Source of the DNA: Mucilaginibacter cryoferens
GTDB lineage: Bacteria > Bacteroidota > Bacteroidia > Sphingobacteriales > Sphingobacteriaceae
DNA length: 64,000 nt
Assembly (NCBI RefSeq): GCF_014205845.1
Contig: NZ_JACHCR010000014.1
Coordinates: 62,001 to 126,000, forward strand
Direction of reading: 5' to 3'
In this document: piece by piece, positions 1-10,004 of the stretch
Position numbering within the stretch: position 1 is the stretch's first letter
Layout: every line of letters begins with the position of its first letter
Translations under genes and position numbers: made by a program
Notes under the pieces: generated by a model
What the model was told of the DNA's origin: nothing
The model's input: only the letters and a program-made list of their open reading frames with translations
Databases searched by the model: none

Positions 1-637
1 CGGCATCAGTTTAGATAACTTAAAAGGCAGCGAAACCTTTACCACCAGCGGCGGCGGCTTACGGGTTGATAAACTTTACGGAACCATTAAAGGGACTACC
101 AGTGGTGGTGGTATTGAGGTTACCAACTCTGGCGATAACATTAACCTTACAACCAGTGGCGGTGGCATTATTGCCAAAAACTGTACCGGTAAAATTAAGT
201 TAGCAACCAGTGGCGGCGGTTTACGCCTCGAAACCCTGAAAGGAACCATTAACGCGCAAACCAGTGGTGGCGGTGTTGAGGGCAGCAATATAGAGGGCGA
301 GCTGGTTACCAGTACCTCTGGCGGCGGCATCGATCTTAAACAGATGAATTGTAGTTTAAGCGCATCAACAAGTGCAGGCAGCTTGCGCGCCCAAATGATA
401 AAAGTGGGCAAATACTTAAAATTGGACGTAAGCTCTGGTAATATAGATTTGGAATTGCCTTTAAAACAAGGGCTTACTTTAGATTTAAAGGGCGATGGTA
501 TTAACCAGCATCCATCAAAAATAAGCGGGTTTAGTGGTGAGTGGGATAATAATCATATAAAAGGTAGTGTAAATGGCGGCGGTGCACCGGTTACGGCTGA
601 TGCATCAAGCGGAAACATTAGTTTAAGATTTAATTAA
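1..637 (+). CDS. Adhesin-like (DUF4097-type) repeat protein, C-terminal part
   Basis: The gene runs in from before the window; codons begin at base 2 and the stop is at 635-637. The visible 211 residues are built from short strands that each carry a TSGGG or TSGGGI core, repeated about every 19-22 residues (seven copies before residue 120). They end in a degenerate tail with a final SSGNISLRF strand. This regular glycine-turn pattern is typical of the DUF4097/putative auto-transporter adhesin beta-helix fold, common in Bacteroidota as exported or periplasmic proteins of unknown role. The N-terminus, including any signal peptide or anti-sigma/zinc-finger partner, lies outside the window, so localisation cannot be read. 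A hairpin terminator follows the stop codon. Confidence 0.75.
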   Translation, partial: GISLDNLKGSETFTTSGGGLRVDKLYGTIKGTTSGGGIEVTNSGDNINLTTSGGGIIAKNCTGKIKLATSGGGLRLETLKGTINAQTSGGGVEGSNIEGELVTSTSGGGIDLKQMNCSLSASTSAGSLRAQMIKVGKYLKLDVSSGNIDLELPLKQGLTLDLKGDGINQHPSKISGFSGEWDNNHIKGSVNGGGAPVTADASSGNISLRFN

Positions 638-660
638 GCAAGCCAATTAACAATAACCGA

Positions 661-691
661 AGCCTCAGATCGAACGATCCGGGGCTTTTTT
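661..691 (+). terminator. Rho-independent-type terminator after the adhesin-like gene
   Basis: Stem AGCCTC (661-666) pairs with GGGGCT (681-686) with one G-U pair. An inner GATC/GATC helix closes a GAAC loop, and a run of T follows (686-691). It lies 24 bases after the stop codon of the upstream gene. Confidence 0.7.
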
Positions 692-814
692 GGTTTAGTG
701 TAACAAGGTAATAAAGCGTGAATAATATGCTTAAATAGTTGAATCCATTTAGCCCGATAGTTACGATTTTTACCTGCTGGGTGTGTACCGCCCGGTTTAC
801 TTTAGTTGTTATAA

Positions 815-3607
815 ATGAAAAAACTGATAACCATCCCCCCAACCTTTAAACAATTTGGCGACGATCATTTTGGCGGAGAGGATTATTACTTCAATTCAGA
901 TCCTAAAGAAGGTAAAGTAGGCTCGGGCGGTGGAACCGTTAATTTATTATATGAGGCAAGTAAACACGAAAGCGCGACCGGCTCGATAAGCAACTGGCTG
1001 GCGAAAGAAAAACGGCTGATCATTCACGCGGGCGGCCAAAGCAGGCGTTTGCCGGCCTACGCCGCTGTTGGTAAGGTGTTTACCCCAATGCCTATCTTCC
1101 GATGGAAGCGGGGCCAGCGGGTTAACCAAACGCTGATCGATCAGCAGATACCCCTATACGAAGAGATCTTAAACAAAGCTCCGCAAAATCTTAATCATTT
1201 GGTAGCCAGCGGCGATGTGCTCATTCGCACCGAAGGCGCGTTACCCGAGATCCCGGACGCGGATATTGTTTGTTTTGGTTTATGGGAGCAGCCAGAAAAG
1301 GCATCTAACTTTGGTGTTTTCTTTTCGGCCAAAAACTCGCCAAAAGAGATGGCCTTCGCGCTGCAAAAACCATCGGCACAAAAACTGCAGGAGTTGCAAC
1401 CCAATTACTTATTTTTTATAGATATTGGTATCTGGCTGTTTAGTACTAAGGCTATGGAGCTGATGTTTGAACGCAGCGGCTGGGATAAAGAAAGCAATTC
1501 GTTTATCAACGGTGTACCATCGTTTTATGATATGTATACCGAATTTGGGCAGGCCCTCGGGAAAAACCCAACCTTGAAGGATGATGCCATTAATAAGCTA
1601 ACAGTTGCCATTGTGCCACTTTCTAAAGGCGAGTTTTACCACTTTGGTACCAGTGCCGAATTAATAGAATCGACCAATAAACTGCAAAACCTGGTGAAAA
1701 ACCAGGAGGAGATTTGGCATAACAAAATAAAGCCCAGCGCCGATCTGTTCACCCAGAATGCAATAACCAAATATGATTTTACCAGCCGGAACAGCGCCAT
1801 TTGGGTAGAGAATAGCCACATTGCCGCTACCTGGAAACTGCGTAGTAAACACATAATAACCGGTGCCCCGGTCAATAACTGGCAGCTCGACCTGCCCGAA
1901 GAAACCTGTCTCGATTTTATACCCGTTGGCAATGGCGATGAGTGGGCGGTAAGGGTTTATGGTTTTTATGATCCGCAATTACCTAAACGAGGTATCGATG
2001 CCGGTAGGCCATATGCCGCTGCCGACTGGTTTCACGAACCGGTTTACCCGGTTTTTAACCAGGCAGATTTAACCGGTGAAATTATACAAAACCTGATTGA
2101 TAATCCATACAGTTATACCACCCAGGGCAAACGGTTAATTGCAGCGGCTGATGTTGCCGATGAGGTGAATCTTTATCGCCAATACGCGCAGCGCGAAAGC
2201 TTTTTAGAAAGTAACCTGCAAAGCATGGCCACCAACTGGAAACAATCAGTTTTTTATCAGTTAGATTTAAAAAACGCGGCGCAGATATACCAGAAAGCGG
2301 GGTTAAACCTACCCCCGGCCTTACCCCAGGATGCCCCTTTATTAACCCGCCTTCACGATCAGATGTTTAGGAGCGAGGTATTGGGTTCAAAGAACCCCGA
2401 GGCGGCCGGATATGAGGCCCGGGCTTTTAGCCTGCTGGCAGAAACTATTGTTGAAACTGCCAAAACCGACCTGGCAGAGCCAAGGCTGGATGTAATGTCT
2501 GATCAGATTGTTTGGGGGCGCAGCCCTATCCGGCTCGATCTGGCCGGCGGCTGGACAGACACCCCGCCCAATTGCCTTATCAATGGTGGTAAAGTTTTAA
2601 ACCTGGCTATTGAGCTTAACGGGCAGCCACCTTTACAGGTGTTTATAAAACCATCTGCCGAATATAGCATCACCCTGCGCTCTATCGATCTGGGCGTTAA
2701 GGAAGATATAACTACCTATAAACAATTGAACGATTATAATAACTCGGTTGGTTCGGCATTTTGTATCCCTAAGGCGGCGCTTTGCCTTGCAGGGTTTAGC
2801 CCGGAGTTTTCGGCGGTACAATATGGATCGTTGCAAGAGCAGTTAAAGGAGTTCGGGATGGGTATAGAGATAACGTTGTTGGCGGCAATCCCCAAAGGCT
2901 CGGGCCTGGGAACAAGCTCTATATTGGCAAGTACGGTATTGGGTACCCTAAGCGATTTCTGCGACCTGAAATGGGATAAGTATACCATTTGCTCGCGTAC
3001 CCTGGTGTTGGAGCAAATGCTCACCACAGGCGGCGGCTGGCAAGATCAGTACGGCGGGGTTTTTGGCGGTATTAAGTTACTGGAAAGCAACCCGGGTATT
3101 TTTCAGAAACCTACCGTACGTTGGGCACCCGAGTTTATTTTTACCGATGCATCGGCGGCATCTGTACTGTTATACTATACCGGAATTACCCGGGTAGCCA
3201 AAAATATACTGGCCGAAATTGTGAAAGGCATGTTTTTAAATGGCAGTAACTATTTAAGCATCCTGGAAGAAATGAACCACCATGCCCTTAAAACGTACGA
3301 GGCATTTCAATACGGAGATCTGCAACAGGTAGCACAGGCCACCGGCATTAGCTGGGAGCTTAACCAGCGCTTAGACGGAGGTACCAATACCCCCGAAACA
3401 CAGGCTATCATCAACCGCATCAGCGATTATATTATCAGTTGCAAATTGCTGGGCGCAGGTGGTGGCGGTTATATGCTGATATTTGCAAAAGATGTAGCTG
3501 CGGCATCCCTGGTACGAAATGCCCTTAATACCAATCCGCTCAACAACCGCGCAAGGTTTGTAAACTGGAGTATTTCAAGAGATGGCTTTAAGGTTTCGCG
3601 GAGCTAA
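815..3607 (+). CDS. fkp: Bifunctional L-fucokinase / L-fucose-1-phosphate guanylyltransferase
   Basis: This 930-residue protein has the length and two-part build of Bacteroides Fkp, which turns free L-fucose into fucose-1-phosphate (ATP) and then GDP-fucose (GTP) in the cytoplasm for fucosylated surface glycans. The N-terminal half holds the pyrophosphorylase domain, with AGGQSRRLP at residues 72-80 and AVGKVFTPMP just after. The C-terminal half is a GHMP kinase: substrate motif DLAGGWTDTPP near 574, ATP-binding loop PKGSGLGTSS near 692, and closing motif LLGAGGGGYM near 878. All key motifs are intact, so both activities are expected. It stands alone, with no fucose permease or isomerase beside it. 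The start ATG is preceded by a weak TACTTTAG -7 match. Confidence 0.95.
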   Translation: MKKLITIPPTFKQFGDDHFGGEDYYFNSDPKEGKVGSGGGTVNLLYEASKHESATGSISNWLAKEKRLIIHAGGQSRRLPAYAAVGKVFTPMPIFRWKRGQRVNQTLIDQQIPLYEEILNKAPQNLNHLVASGDVLIRTEGALPEIPDADIVCFGLWEQPEKASNFGVFFSAKNSPKEMAFALQKPSAQKLQELQPNYLFFIDIGIWLFSTKAMELMFERSGWDKESNSFINGVPSFYDMYTEFGQALGKNPTLKDDAINKLTVAIVPLSKGEFYHFGTSAELIESTNKLQNLVKNQEEIWHNKIKPSADLFTQNAITKYDFTSRNSAIWVENSHIAATWKLRSKHIITGAPVNNWQLDLPEETCLDFIPVGNGDEWAVRVYGFYDPQLPKRGIDAGRPYAAADWFHEPVYPVFNQADLTGEIIQNLIDNPYSYTTQGKRLIAAADVADEVNLYRQYAQRESFLESNLQSMATNWKQSVFYQLDLKNAAQIYQKAGLNLPPALPQDAPLLTRLHDQMFRSEVLGSKNPEAAGYEARAFSLLAETIVETAKTDLAEPRLDVMSDQIVWGRSPIRLDLAGGWTDTPPNCLINGGKVLNLAIELNGQPPLQVFIKPSAEYSITLRSIDLGVKEDITTYKQLNDYNNSVGSAFCIPKAALCLAGFSPEFSAVQYGSLQEQLKEFGMGIEITLLAAIPKGSGLGTSSILASTVLGTLSDFCDLKWDKYTICSRTLVLEQMLTTGGGWQDQYGGVFGGIKLLESNPGIFQKPTVRWAPEFIFTDASAASVLLYYTGITRVAKNILAEIVKGMFLNGSNYLSILEEMNHHALKTYEAFQYGDLQQVAQATGISWELNQRLDGGTNTPETQAIINRISDYIISCKLLGAGGGGYMLIFAKDVAAASLVRNALNTNPLNNRARFVNWSISRDGFKVSRS

Positions 3608-3693
3608 TATTAAAGTGCTTAATAGACTATTGTAGCAGCGTAATGCGCGGTGCTGCAATAGCAAAATGCTATCTTGCAGTATTTATTAATCTT

Positions 3694-4506
3694 ATGCAGC
3701 TGCAACCGTCGCCCATACTGTCAACCGTTGTTAAGCACTATTTAGTGATAGAGTGCCAGGCGGATGTGTATGCAAACTATCGCATTTTTTCTGACGGTAA
3801 TCCCGGAATGGTTTTTCATTTTAAAAGACCATTGTTGCAATATAACACCGGTGATATAACGCCGAAACTACAACCCGAATGCTTTGTTTACGGGCAAATA
3901 ACCAATTATAATAACCTTTGTTCGGCAGAAGAAATAGGGATGTTGGTGGTGGTTTTGCAACCTTATGCACTTTTCTCCCTGTTTAAAATGGCGGCCCACG
4001 AAGTATTAAACGCAACTATAAATCTGGTCGATCTTTTAGGCAGTGAAGCCAGGGAGTTAGAAGAGAAGGTTATGGAAGCACTTAGTATGACGGATGCCAT
4101 TGCCATAGTTGAACGTTTTTTAATAAGGCGAGTAACCAGGTGGGATGATGGGGATAGTAATGTGTTTTTGGCGCTGAACCACATTTACACTCAAAAAGGG
4201 ATGGTTAATATCTCAAACTTGTTGAAGGTAGTTCCTGTAACTGAGCGGCAGCTGGAGCGAAAGTTTAAGGAATGGATAGGTATATCGCCTAAAAAAATGG
4301 CCGATGTAGTGAGGCTTCAAAACTTTTTAAAGAGCCTGCAAAAACATCCTTTTTATGATAACATTGCCTTGTTAAGCTACAGTTACGGGTATTATGACCA
4401 GGCTCATTTCAATAACTATTTTAAAAAACATACTGGTATAACCCCATTGCAGTATAAAGCAAATAACCGTTTGCTAACTTTAAACCTAATGGCAGTGAAC
4501 AAATAA
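3694..4506 (+). CDS. AraC-family transcriptional regulator
   Basis: Using the ATG at 3694 the product is 270 residues; an earlier in-frame ATG at 3643 would add 17 residues that do not look conserved. The C-terminal ~100 residues carry the two helix-turn-helix units of the AraC/XylS fold (TERQLERKFKEWIGISPKK, then SYSYGYYDQAHFNNYFKKH and TGITPLQY). The N-terminal ~150 residues resemble the DUF6597-type sensor domain found in many Bacteroidota AraC proteins; the ligand is unknown. It sits between fkp and a nitrilase-family gene on the same strand, separated by 86 and 74 bases, so it may regulate the amidase gene, but nothing in the sequence proves that. Confidence 0.85.
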   Translation: MQLQPSPILSTVVKHYLVIECQADVYANYRIFSDGNPGMVFHFKRPLLQYNTGDITPKLQPECFVYGQITNYNNLCSAEEIGMLVVVLQPYALFSLFKMAAHEVLNATINLVDLLGSEARELEEKVMEALSMTDAIAIVERFLIRRVTRWDDGDSNVFLALNHIYTQKGMVNISNLLKVVPVTERQLERKFKEWIGISPKKMADVVRLQNFLKSLQKHPFYDNIALLSYSYGYYDQAHFNNYFKKHTGITPLQYKANNRLLTLNLMAVNK

Positions 4507-4580
4507 TATATTGTCGGTTTTTTACAATTTTCCCGGTTTTTATGATGGTAGTTTTGGGCTGATGAAAATTGGTACAAACA

Positions 4581-5522
4581 ATGGAAAACATAAAAATAGC
4601 CACGGCACAGTTTGAAAATAAAAGCGGCGACAAGGCCTATAATCTATCTGTAATAAAACAATTAACAGCCCAGGCAGCCAAAGCCGGGGCAAATGCTATC
4701 GCGTTTCATGAATGTTCTGTAACGGGCTATACCTTTGCCCGGGGCCTCTCAAAAATACAGATGCTGGAATTAGCCGAGCTTATACCCAATGGGCCAAGTA
4801 TAGCAAGGTTAACCGAATATGCCGCCCAATACAATATAGCCATATTAGCAGGCCTCTTTGAAAAGGATGAGGATGATAATTTGTATAAAGCTTATGTATG
4901 TGTTGACAAAACAGGCCTGGTTGCCAAACACCGGAAGCTACATCCCTTCATTAATCCACACCTAAAGGCAGGGAATGCTTATACTGTTTTTGACCTGTAT
5001 GGTTGGAAATGTGGGATACTTATTTGTTACGATAACAATATAATTGAAAATGTACGGGCAACTACGCTGCTTGGCGCCCAGGTTATTTTTATGCCGCATG
5101 TAACCATGTGTACACCATCAACCCGGCCAGGTGCCGGTTTTGTTGACCCGCAATTATGGAAAGATAAAGAAGCAAACCAAGCCCTTTTGCGTAAAGAATT
5201 TGATGGGCTAAAGGGAAGAGCCTGGCTGATGAAATGGCTGCCCGCCCGGGCTTATGATAATGCCGTTTACGTGGTGTTTGCCAATCCGATAGGAATGGAT
5301 GACGATCAGCTAAAAAATGGATGTTCGATGATAATAGACCCTTATGGTGATATTATGGACGAATGCAGATTGTTGGAAAATTCGATAGTAACCGCCCAAC
5401 TTACGCCCGATAAACTGATTAAAGCGGGGGGCTACAGATACATTAAAGCTCGCAAGCCGGGTTTGTACAAGGATATTATAGGCGGCGATCACGAAAGTGA
5501 GCAAAAAGTGGTTTGGCTTTAA
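4581..5522 (+). CDS. Nitrilase-superfamily carbon-nitrogen hydrolase
   Basis: The ATG at 4581 gives 313 residues; an in-frame TTG at 4569 is a less likely start. The nitrilase-fold Glu-Lys-Cys triad is visible: E44 in FHECSVTGY, K119 in KHRKLHPF, and C149 in GILICYDNN. The family hydrolyses C-N bonds in amides, carbamoyl compounds or nitriles. Overall it looks most like the N-carbamoylputrescine amidase/aliphatic amidase branches, but the substrate cannot be set from sequence alone. There is no signal peptide, so it should be cytoplasmic. It ends 89 bases before the convergent antiporter gene. Family assignment is firm; substrate is open. Confidence 0.85.
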   Translation: MENIKIATAQFENKSGDKAYNLSVIKQLTAQAAKAGANAIAFHECSVTGYTFARGLSKIQMLELAELIPNGPSIARLTEYAAQYNIAILAGLFEKDEDDNLYKAYVCVDKTGLVAKHRKLHPFINPHLKAGNAYTVFDLYGWKCGILICYDNNIIENVRATTLLGAQVIFMPHVTMCTPSTRPGAGFVDPQLWKDKEANQALLRKEFDGLKGRAWLMKWLPARAYDNAVYVVFANPIGMDDDQLKNGCSMIIDPYGDIMDECRLLENSIVTAQLTPDKLIKAGGYRYIKARKPGLYKDIIGGDHESEQKVVWL

Positions 5523-5611
5523 AATACTAAGTTGATGTTTGTGTTTCTGTATAAAGTATTGGTAATTAGATTGTAAAGGGGGCTTTTTTCGAAAGCGCGG
5601 GAATGTTCCCT

Positions 5612-6856
5612 TTATTCTGATTTTAACCGCCTCACCAGCCAAGGCAGGCTTAAGCCCTGGCCAATAAGTGTAAATAGCACCACTACCACAGAGATAAAAA
5701 TAATGGCGTTTCGCTCTGGGAAAGGTTGCCCATTGGCCAGTGTTACCGGCAATCCAATAGCGATGGCCAGCGATACAATACCCCGCATACCCGCCCAGCT
5801 AATGATTAAACTGTTCTTGAAATCCAACAATGCATCTTCGGTTATTTTATGCTTGCCCTTTTTAAATGCCTGCTGCAAATTTATTTTTTGCAAAAACACC
5901 CGCGCTATACGCAATACCAGGGCAATAAGGGTGATTATAAATGCATAGCCCGTGTATAGCAGAACTTTATCGGGATTGATGCTTTTAATAACATACGGAA
6001 ACTGAAGCCCTATCAAAATAAAGATGAGTCCGTTTAATAAAAATATAATGATATCCCAGATAGACTTCGACTGTTGTTTTAAACTATCCGGAAACACCTT
6101 ATTGCTGTATCGGGCAATACTTAAGCCCAGTAACACCACGGCAATTACTCCCGATACATGCAGGTCTTCGGCAACCAGGTAGGTAACAAAAGGCATCAGT
6201 AGCATAAAGCTGATGATAGCTAAACGGTTTGGCGCTATCCGCTTAATGATGAAAGCCAGTATTTTGCCCATTATTATGCCTACAACTACACCGCCCGCCA
6301 TCAGGATAAGAAACTGTAACGATGCTTTCCATAATACAAATGCCGTACCGGTTACGGCTGCAACGGCAAAACGGTAAGCCACCAATGCCGATGCATCATT
6401 CACCAGGCTTTCGCCTTCTAATATAGTGTTGGTGCTGTGCGAGAGGCCGAGCCCTTTTGTGATGCTCATGGCAGCCACGGCATCTGTTGCCGATAGTATG
6501 GCGCCTAATACAAAGGAGAGCGGCCAGGTCATCCCATCAATAAGGTAATGTGCCGCCACCGCTATACCCGATGCGGTTATAAAAACCAGTGTAATAGCCA
6601 GTGTGCCAATGGTGTTAATGTTGGTTTTAAATGTTTTAAACGAAATATTGAAAGCTGCATCATACAAAAGTGGCGGCAGAAAAATAAGGAATACAATGTC
6701 GGGGTTTAACTCAATATTAGGTAAAGCAGGAATAAAACCTACCGCTATACCTGCTACGATAAGCAGCACGGGGTAAGGCAGTTTTATTTTATCGGCAATG
6801 GCCGATAGCCCTATCATAATGGCCAGTATAAGTATTACAATGCTGTAGTTTTCCAT
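5612..6856 (-). CDS. CPA1-type Na+(K+)/H+ antiporter
   Basis: A 414-residue integral inner-membrane protein with about 11-12 hydrophobic segments. CPA1/NhaP-family signatures are present: ILSATDAVAAMSI near residue 120 and ESLVNDASALVAYR near 150, the latter carrying the Asn-Asp pair that binds the exchanged cation and proton. It stops shortly after the last membrane segment (LPWLVRRLKSE), so it lacks the long cytoplasmic C-terminal regulatory domain of many YjcE/NhaP relatives. Expected role is pH and monovalent-cation homeostasis. It is transcribed alone, convergent with the amidase gene and divergent from the gene at 7043. Confidence 0.88.
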   Translation of the reverse strand: MENYSIVILILAIMIGLSAIADKIKLPYPVLLIVAGIAVGFIPALPNIELNPDIVFLIFLPPLLYDAAFNISFKTFKTNINTIGTLAITLVFITASGIAVAAHYLIDGMTWPLSFVLGAILSATDAVAAMSITKGLGLSHSTNTILEGESLVNDASALVAYRFAVAAVTGTAFVLWKASLQFLILMAGGVVVGIIMGKILAFIIKRIAPNRLAIISFMLLMPFVTYLVAEDLHVSGVIAVVLLGLSIARYSNKVFPDSLKQQSKSIWDIIIFLLNGLIFILIGLQFPYVIKSINPDKVLLYTGYAFIITLIALVLRIARVFLQKINLQQAFKKGKHKITEDALLDFKNSLIISWAGMRGIVSLAIAIGLPVTLANGQPFPERNAIIFISVVVVLFTLIGQGLSLPWLVRRLKSE

Positions 6857-7042
6857 GTTGGTATTGCCTGTGGGTTTGCCGCTGAAGAATATCTATGGCT
6901 CCGAAAAGTAATCATAAATAGATTTGTGCAAGCCGTTTATCCGGCAAGTAAATATATTATTTGTATTTCAATCAGAGGAGGGTGTTAAAAAAAAGGCTTT
7001 ATTCGGTACAAGAGTGTATATTTAAGTTGTAGACAATTATTT

Positions 7043-7777
7043 ATGAGCAAGATCCCCTTCCTGTTACTCTTATTGTTCTCGAGCACACCCATAGCGAAGC
7101 ATAAAACCATAGTGCCGTTACCGAGCACTGAAGCATTAAACAAAAAGAACGATACCGTATTTCTTTTGAGAGAAAAGGATTCTGTGCATTATCACGCTGT
7201 TTTTGTCGAAAAAGACCGACAGTCTCAAGTATATAAAAATGTGCTGAATTTTAAGATGGATAATTATGATGCCGAAGCATATTTGCGAAATTACCACGCA
7301 GTGAAGAGGCGCTCAGCAAAGCCATTTCGAAAATATAATTTAGCAGGTTTACCTACGGAGTGGCTGCCTCTTTATAGCTATAGGGGTAGCTTTTATATCT
7401 ATCAGCCCAGTGAGCCGGGCAATACGGCGCGCATAACCATTACCGATAGTACAATGGTGCATTGGTATATGGATGGCCCTACTCCCCAGCTATTACAAGA
7501 AGTAATTAAGCTTAATAACCATACCTGGCAATTAAAATTCCGGGGATATCTACAGCGCGCCCCCGATGTAAAAATCATTATCCATATAATAGATCCTATA
7601 AATAAGATAGCAGTTTGGGAGGATGTAAACGCCCCGATCAGGTATCGATATAGTTTATACGTGCCAAGAGAAAACGCGGCGAAATTCGATCTCGTTGTTA
7701 ATTATTGCCTGGAAAATAAAGTAGCTGAGTTTAATTTTGACAGCATAGATTACGTGGCGCTGCTAAAGGGTCACTAA
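7043..7777 (+). CDS. Conserved-type exported protein of unknown function
   Basis: The 244-residue product begins with a short hydrophobic stretch (FLLLLLFSS, residues 6-14) that can act as a signal peptide, suggesting export to the periplasm. The rest is rich in beta-strand-like alternating sequence (for example FYIYQPSEPGNTARITITD and WQLKFRGYLQ) and has no motif I recognise. A TATATTTA sequence about 25 bases upstream is a weak -7 promoter candidate. It is convergent with the CLC gene and shares no obvious operon. Confidence 0.6.
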   Translation: MSKIPFLLLLLFSSTPIAKHKTIVPLPSTEALNKKNDTVFLLREKDSVHYHAVFVEKDRQSQVYKNVLNFKMDNYDAEAYLRNYHAVKRRSAKPFRKYNLAGLPTEWLPLYSYRGSFYIYQPSEPGNTARITITDSTMVHWYMDGPTPQLLQEVIKLNNHTWQLKFRGYLQRAPDVKIIIHIIDPINKIAVWEDVNAPIRYRYSLYVPRENAAKFDLVVNYCLENKVAEFNFDSIDYVALLKGH

Positions 7778-7846
7778 GTCGGTCTGTTAATTAAATAAAC
7801 GTTCATCTGTTAAACTTTAACAAAGCAGTTTAATACCAGCCCATCC

Positions 7847-9709
7847 TTAGCTATTGTTATTGATCAGCTTACGGCCTTTAACCATTATTTTTAACCGTTG
7901 CCTTTTTAGTGATATGGATAGTGCTGTTTTGTCGGCTTCATTATTGTGCAAGCCGTATGCTGCTATAATTTCTTTGTAAGACAGGCTGCCAATAATTTTG
8001 TTGTCTGCCGAGGTAACTGGTACCAGTTCGGCATCGTGACTGGCCATTAATTCGGCAGCTATGCGTAATGATGTGGTGCTGTTTATTGTTAATGCCGATG
8101 GGTGTACTATATCTGCAAGAGTTAGCTTGTTGGCCAGGTTGTTATTATAAAGGTCGGTTAGTTTAACTGTACCTATATAGTCGCCTTTTTTATCTATCAC
8201 AACAAAATCATGGGCATCTGAGGTGCTGGTCTGTAATAAAGCTTTTACTTCATCAACAGCGGTTTCGGCATTTAATATAATGCTATTTTTATTCACAACA
8301 TCAAGCACAGATAGTTTGCCCAGTACATCTGGTTCAAATGATACTGGAGTAGCTACCCCTCTGCGGGCAATTTTTTCGGTCATGATGGTGTTTTCCATCA
8401 AAAAGAACGATACAAGGTACGATGCTGTGCAGGCACCAAGCAATGGCAATAAAGCGTTTGATTGCATGGTAGATTCGAGCGCAAAGGTAATACTGGTTAA
8501 ATAAGCCCTTGAAGCCCCGGCAAACATAGACGACATGCCCAACAGAGCCGCCATGGGGATGGTTATACCCGCGTTTGGAAAAAACATTAAGATAACCGAG
8601 CCGGTGATTGCGCCCGCCGCGCCGCCAATGGTTAACAAAGGGGCTAGTGTACCGCCTGATGTACCGCTGCCCAATGCAATAGCCCACGATAGGAACTTAA
8701 AAAAGCATAAGCGCAGAATAAGCAGCAAGGGTATAGTGCCCGATAAAATGCTGATGATATTATCATAGCCCACGCCTAAGGTATGCGGTGCAAAATAGCC
8801 AATTAAGCCTACCGCAAGGCCGCCCAGGGCTGGCCACCACATCCAGTGGATAGGGAGTTCGTCAAACCAGTCTTCAATTACGTAAACAATTTTGGTTATT
8901 CCTAATGATAGAAAACCAATAAACAGACCTATGCCGCTATAAATAGCCAAAGCTCCGTTGGTAGGTGCCGCTAAATTAGGCATAGGGAAAACCGGGCCCG
9001 ATTCAAACAGCAGATGATGACCCGCCGCGCCCGTAATACAGGCCAACGCAACCGGCAAAATAGATTTTGGCGAAAACTCAAATAAAAGTAACTCTACGGC
9101 CAATAACACTGCTGCTATGGGCGTACCAAATATAGCCGCCATACCCGCTGTGGCACCTGCAGCCAGGATTATCTTGCGCTCGTTGGCGGTAATTTTTAAT
9201 AGTTGCCCCAGTGTTGAGCCCAGCGCTCCACCAGTTGCAATTATTGGTCCCTCGGCGCCAAATGGGCCACCTGTGCCAATGGCAATTGCCGATGATATTG
9301 GCTTTAAAAAAGTAATAGATGGCTTTATTTTACTTTGATTGGTTAGTATCTGCTCCATGGCTTCGGGGATGCCATGGCCCCTGATTGCTTTTGAACCATA
9401 CACCGCCATTAGGCCAACAATTACCCCGCCAATGGCGGGTACAACAATAACCCATAAGCCTAAGTGATTGGCCGCAGGGCTATGGAAATGCATATCCAGT
9501 ATGCCATAAAACGATATGTTGGTTACAATATTAATTAAAAATATAAGGCCTTTAGCTATAATGCTAATGGCTATTGCCACCGTAACAGATAGTACTGAAA
9601 CATATAATAGCCTGTTTTTTACAGCACGGCTTAAGGTTACATTATCCTGTTGGTTATTAATTGCGTTTAAGGAAGGCGAGATGGGGATGCCTGTTTTTTT
9701 TTGTTTCAT
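7847..9709 (-). CDS. CLC-family chloride channel/antiporter with C-terminal CBS pair
   Basis: Taking the ATG at 9709, the product is 620 residues. An upstream in-frame ATG at 9754 is close to or before the predicted transcription start and is less likely. The membrane part has the CLC signatures: GHGIPEAME, GPFGAEGPI (with the gating Glu) and GSGTSGGTLAP. It is therefore a canonical chloride-type CLC, unlike the fluoride-type protein at 33666. About 120 C-terminal residues form two CBS repeats (around 470-590), which usually bind adenine nucleotides and regulate transport. A -7 element (9762-9769) and a palindrome (9810-9823) lie upstream, facing the Crp/Fnr gene. Confidence 0.9.
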   Translation of the reverse strand: MKQKKTGIPISPSLNAINNQQDNVTLSRAVKNRLLYVSVLSVTVAIAISIIAKGLIFLINIVTNISFYGILDMHFHSPAANHLGLWVIVVPAIGGVIVGLMAVYGSKAIRGHGIPEAMEQILTNQSKIKPSITFLKPISSAIAIGTGGPFGAEGPIIATGGALGSTLGQLLKITANERKIILAAGATAGMAAIFGTPIAAVLLAVELLLFEFSPKSILPVALACITGAAGHHLLFESGPVFPMPNLAAPTNGALAIYSGIGLFIGFLSLGITKIVYVIEDWFDELPIHWMWWPALGGLAVGLIGYFAPHTLGVGYDNIISILSGTIPLLLILRLCFFKFLSWAIALGSGTSGGTLAPLLTIGGAAGAITGSVILMFFPNAGITIPMAALLGMSSMFAGASRAYLTSITFALESTMQSNALLPLLGACTASYLVSFFLMENTIMTEKIARRGVATPVSFEPDVLGKLSVLDVVNKNSIILNAETAVDEVKALLQTSTSDAHDFVVIDKKGDYIGTVKLTDLYNNNLANKLTLADIVHPSALTINSTTSLRIAAELMASHDAELVPVTSADNKIIGSLSYKEIIAAYGLHNNEADKTALSISLKRQRLKIMVKGRKLINNNS

Positions 9710-9761
9710 GATGAATATCTGAAAATAACGGCCTGTTTTAACAATGTACGCCATTTTGTTG

Positions 9762-9769
9762 CAAAGGTA
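9762..9769 (-). promoter_or_regulatory. TAnnTTTG -7 promoter element for the CLC gene
   Basis: On the minus strand this reads TACCTTTG, matching the Bacteroidota -7 consensus TAnnTTTG. Transcription would start near 9755-9758, which favours the ATG at 9709 as the translation start. No well-spaced -33 TTG is evident. Confidence 0.5.
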
Positions 9770-9809
9770 ATATAAAATTCAATTTTTTATAAATTAAAAT
9801 GTAATTTAT

Positions 9810-9823
9810 ATTGCATATGCAAT
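9810..9823. promoter_or_regulatory. Palindrome ATTGCATATGCAAT, candidate Crp/Fnr operator
   Basis: A perfect 14-bp palindrome with the TTGC-N4-GCAA layout seen in operators of Crp/Fnr-family regulators. It lies in the divergent gap between the CLC gene and a Crp/Fnr gene, centred about 60 bases upstream of the predicted CLC transcription start, a position where such regulators often activate. Binding is inference. Confidence 0.45.
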
Positions 9824-10004
9824 GTTTTATCGTGATTTTTGCAATGCCGCTCATTAGAAACATTACCCCCGGCTGTATTTGGAGGATTGATAATTACCGT
9901 ATCGCGGGTTATTTTTAATAGGGCAATCCGGTAATGGTCAAAAAAGGCCGGTACTTTTAATAATTTAGCAAAGGCAATTGTTGCCGCAAAACGCGCATCT
10001 ATAC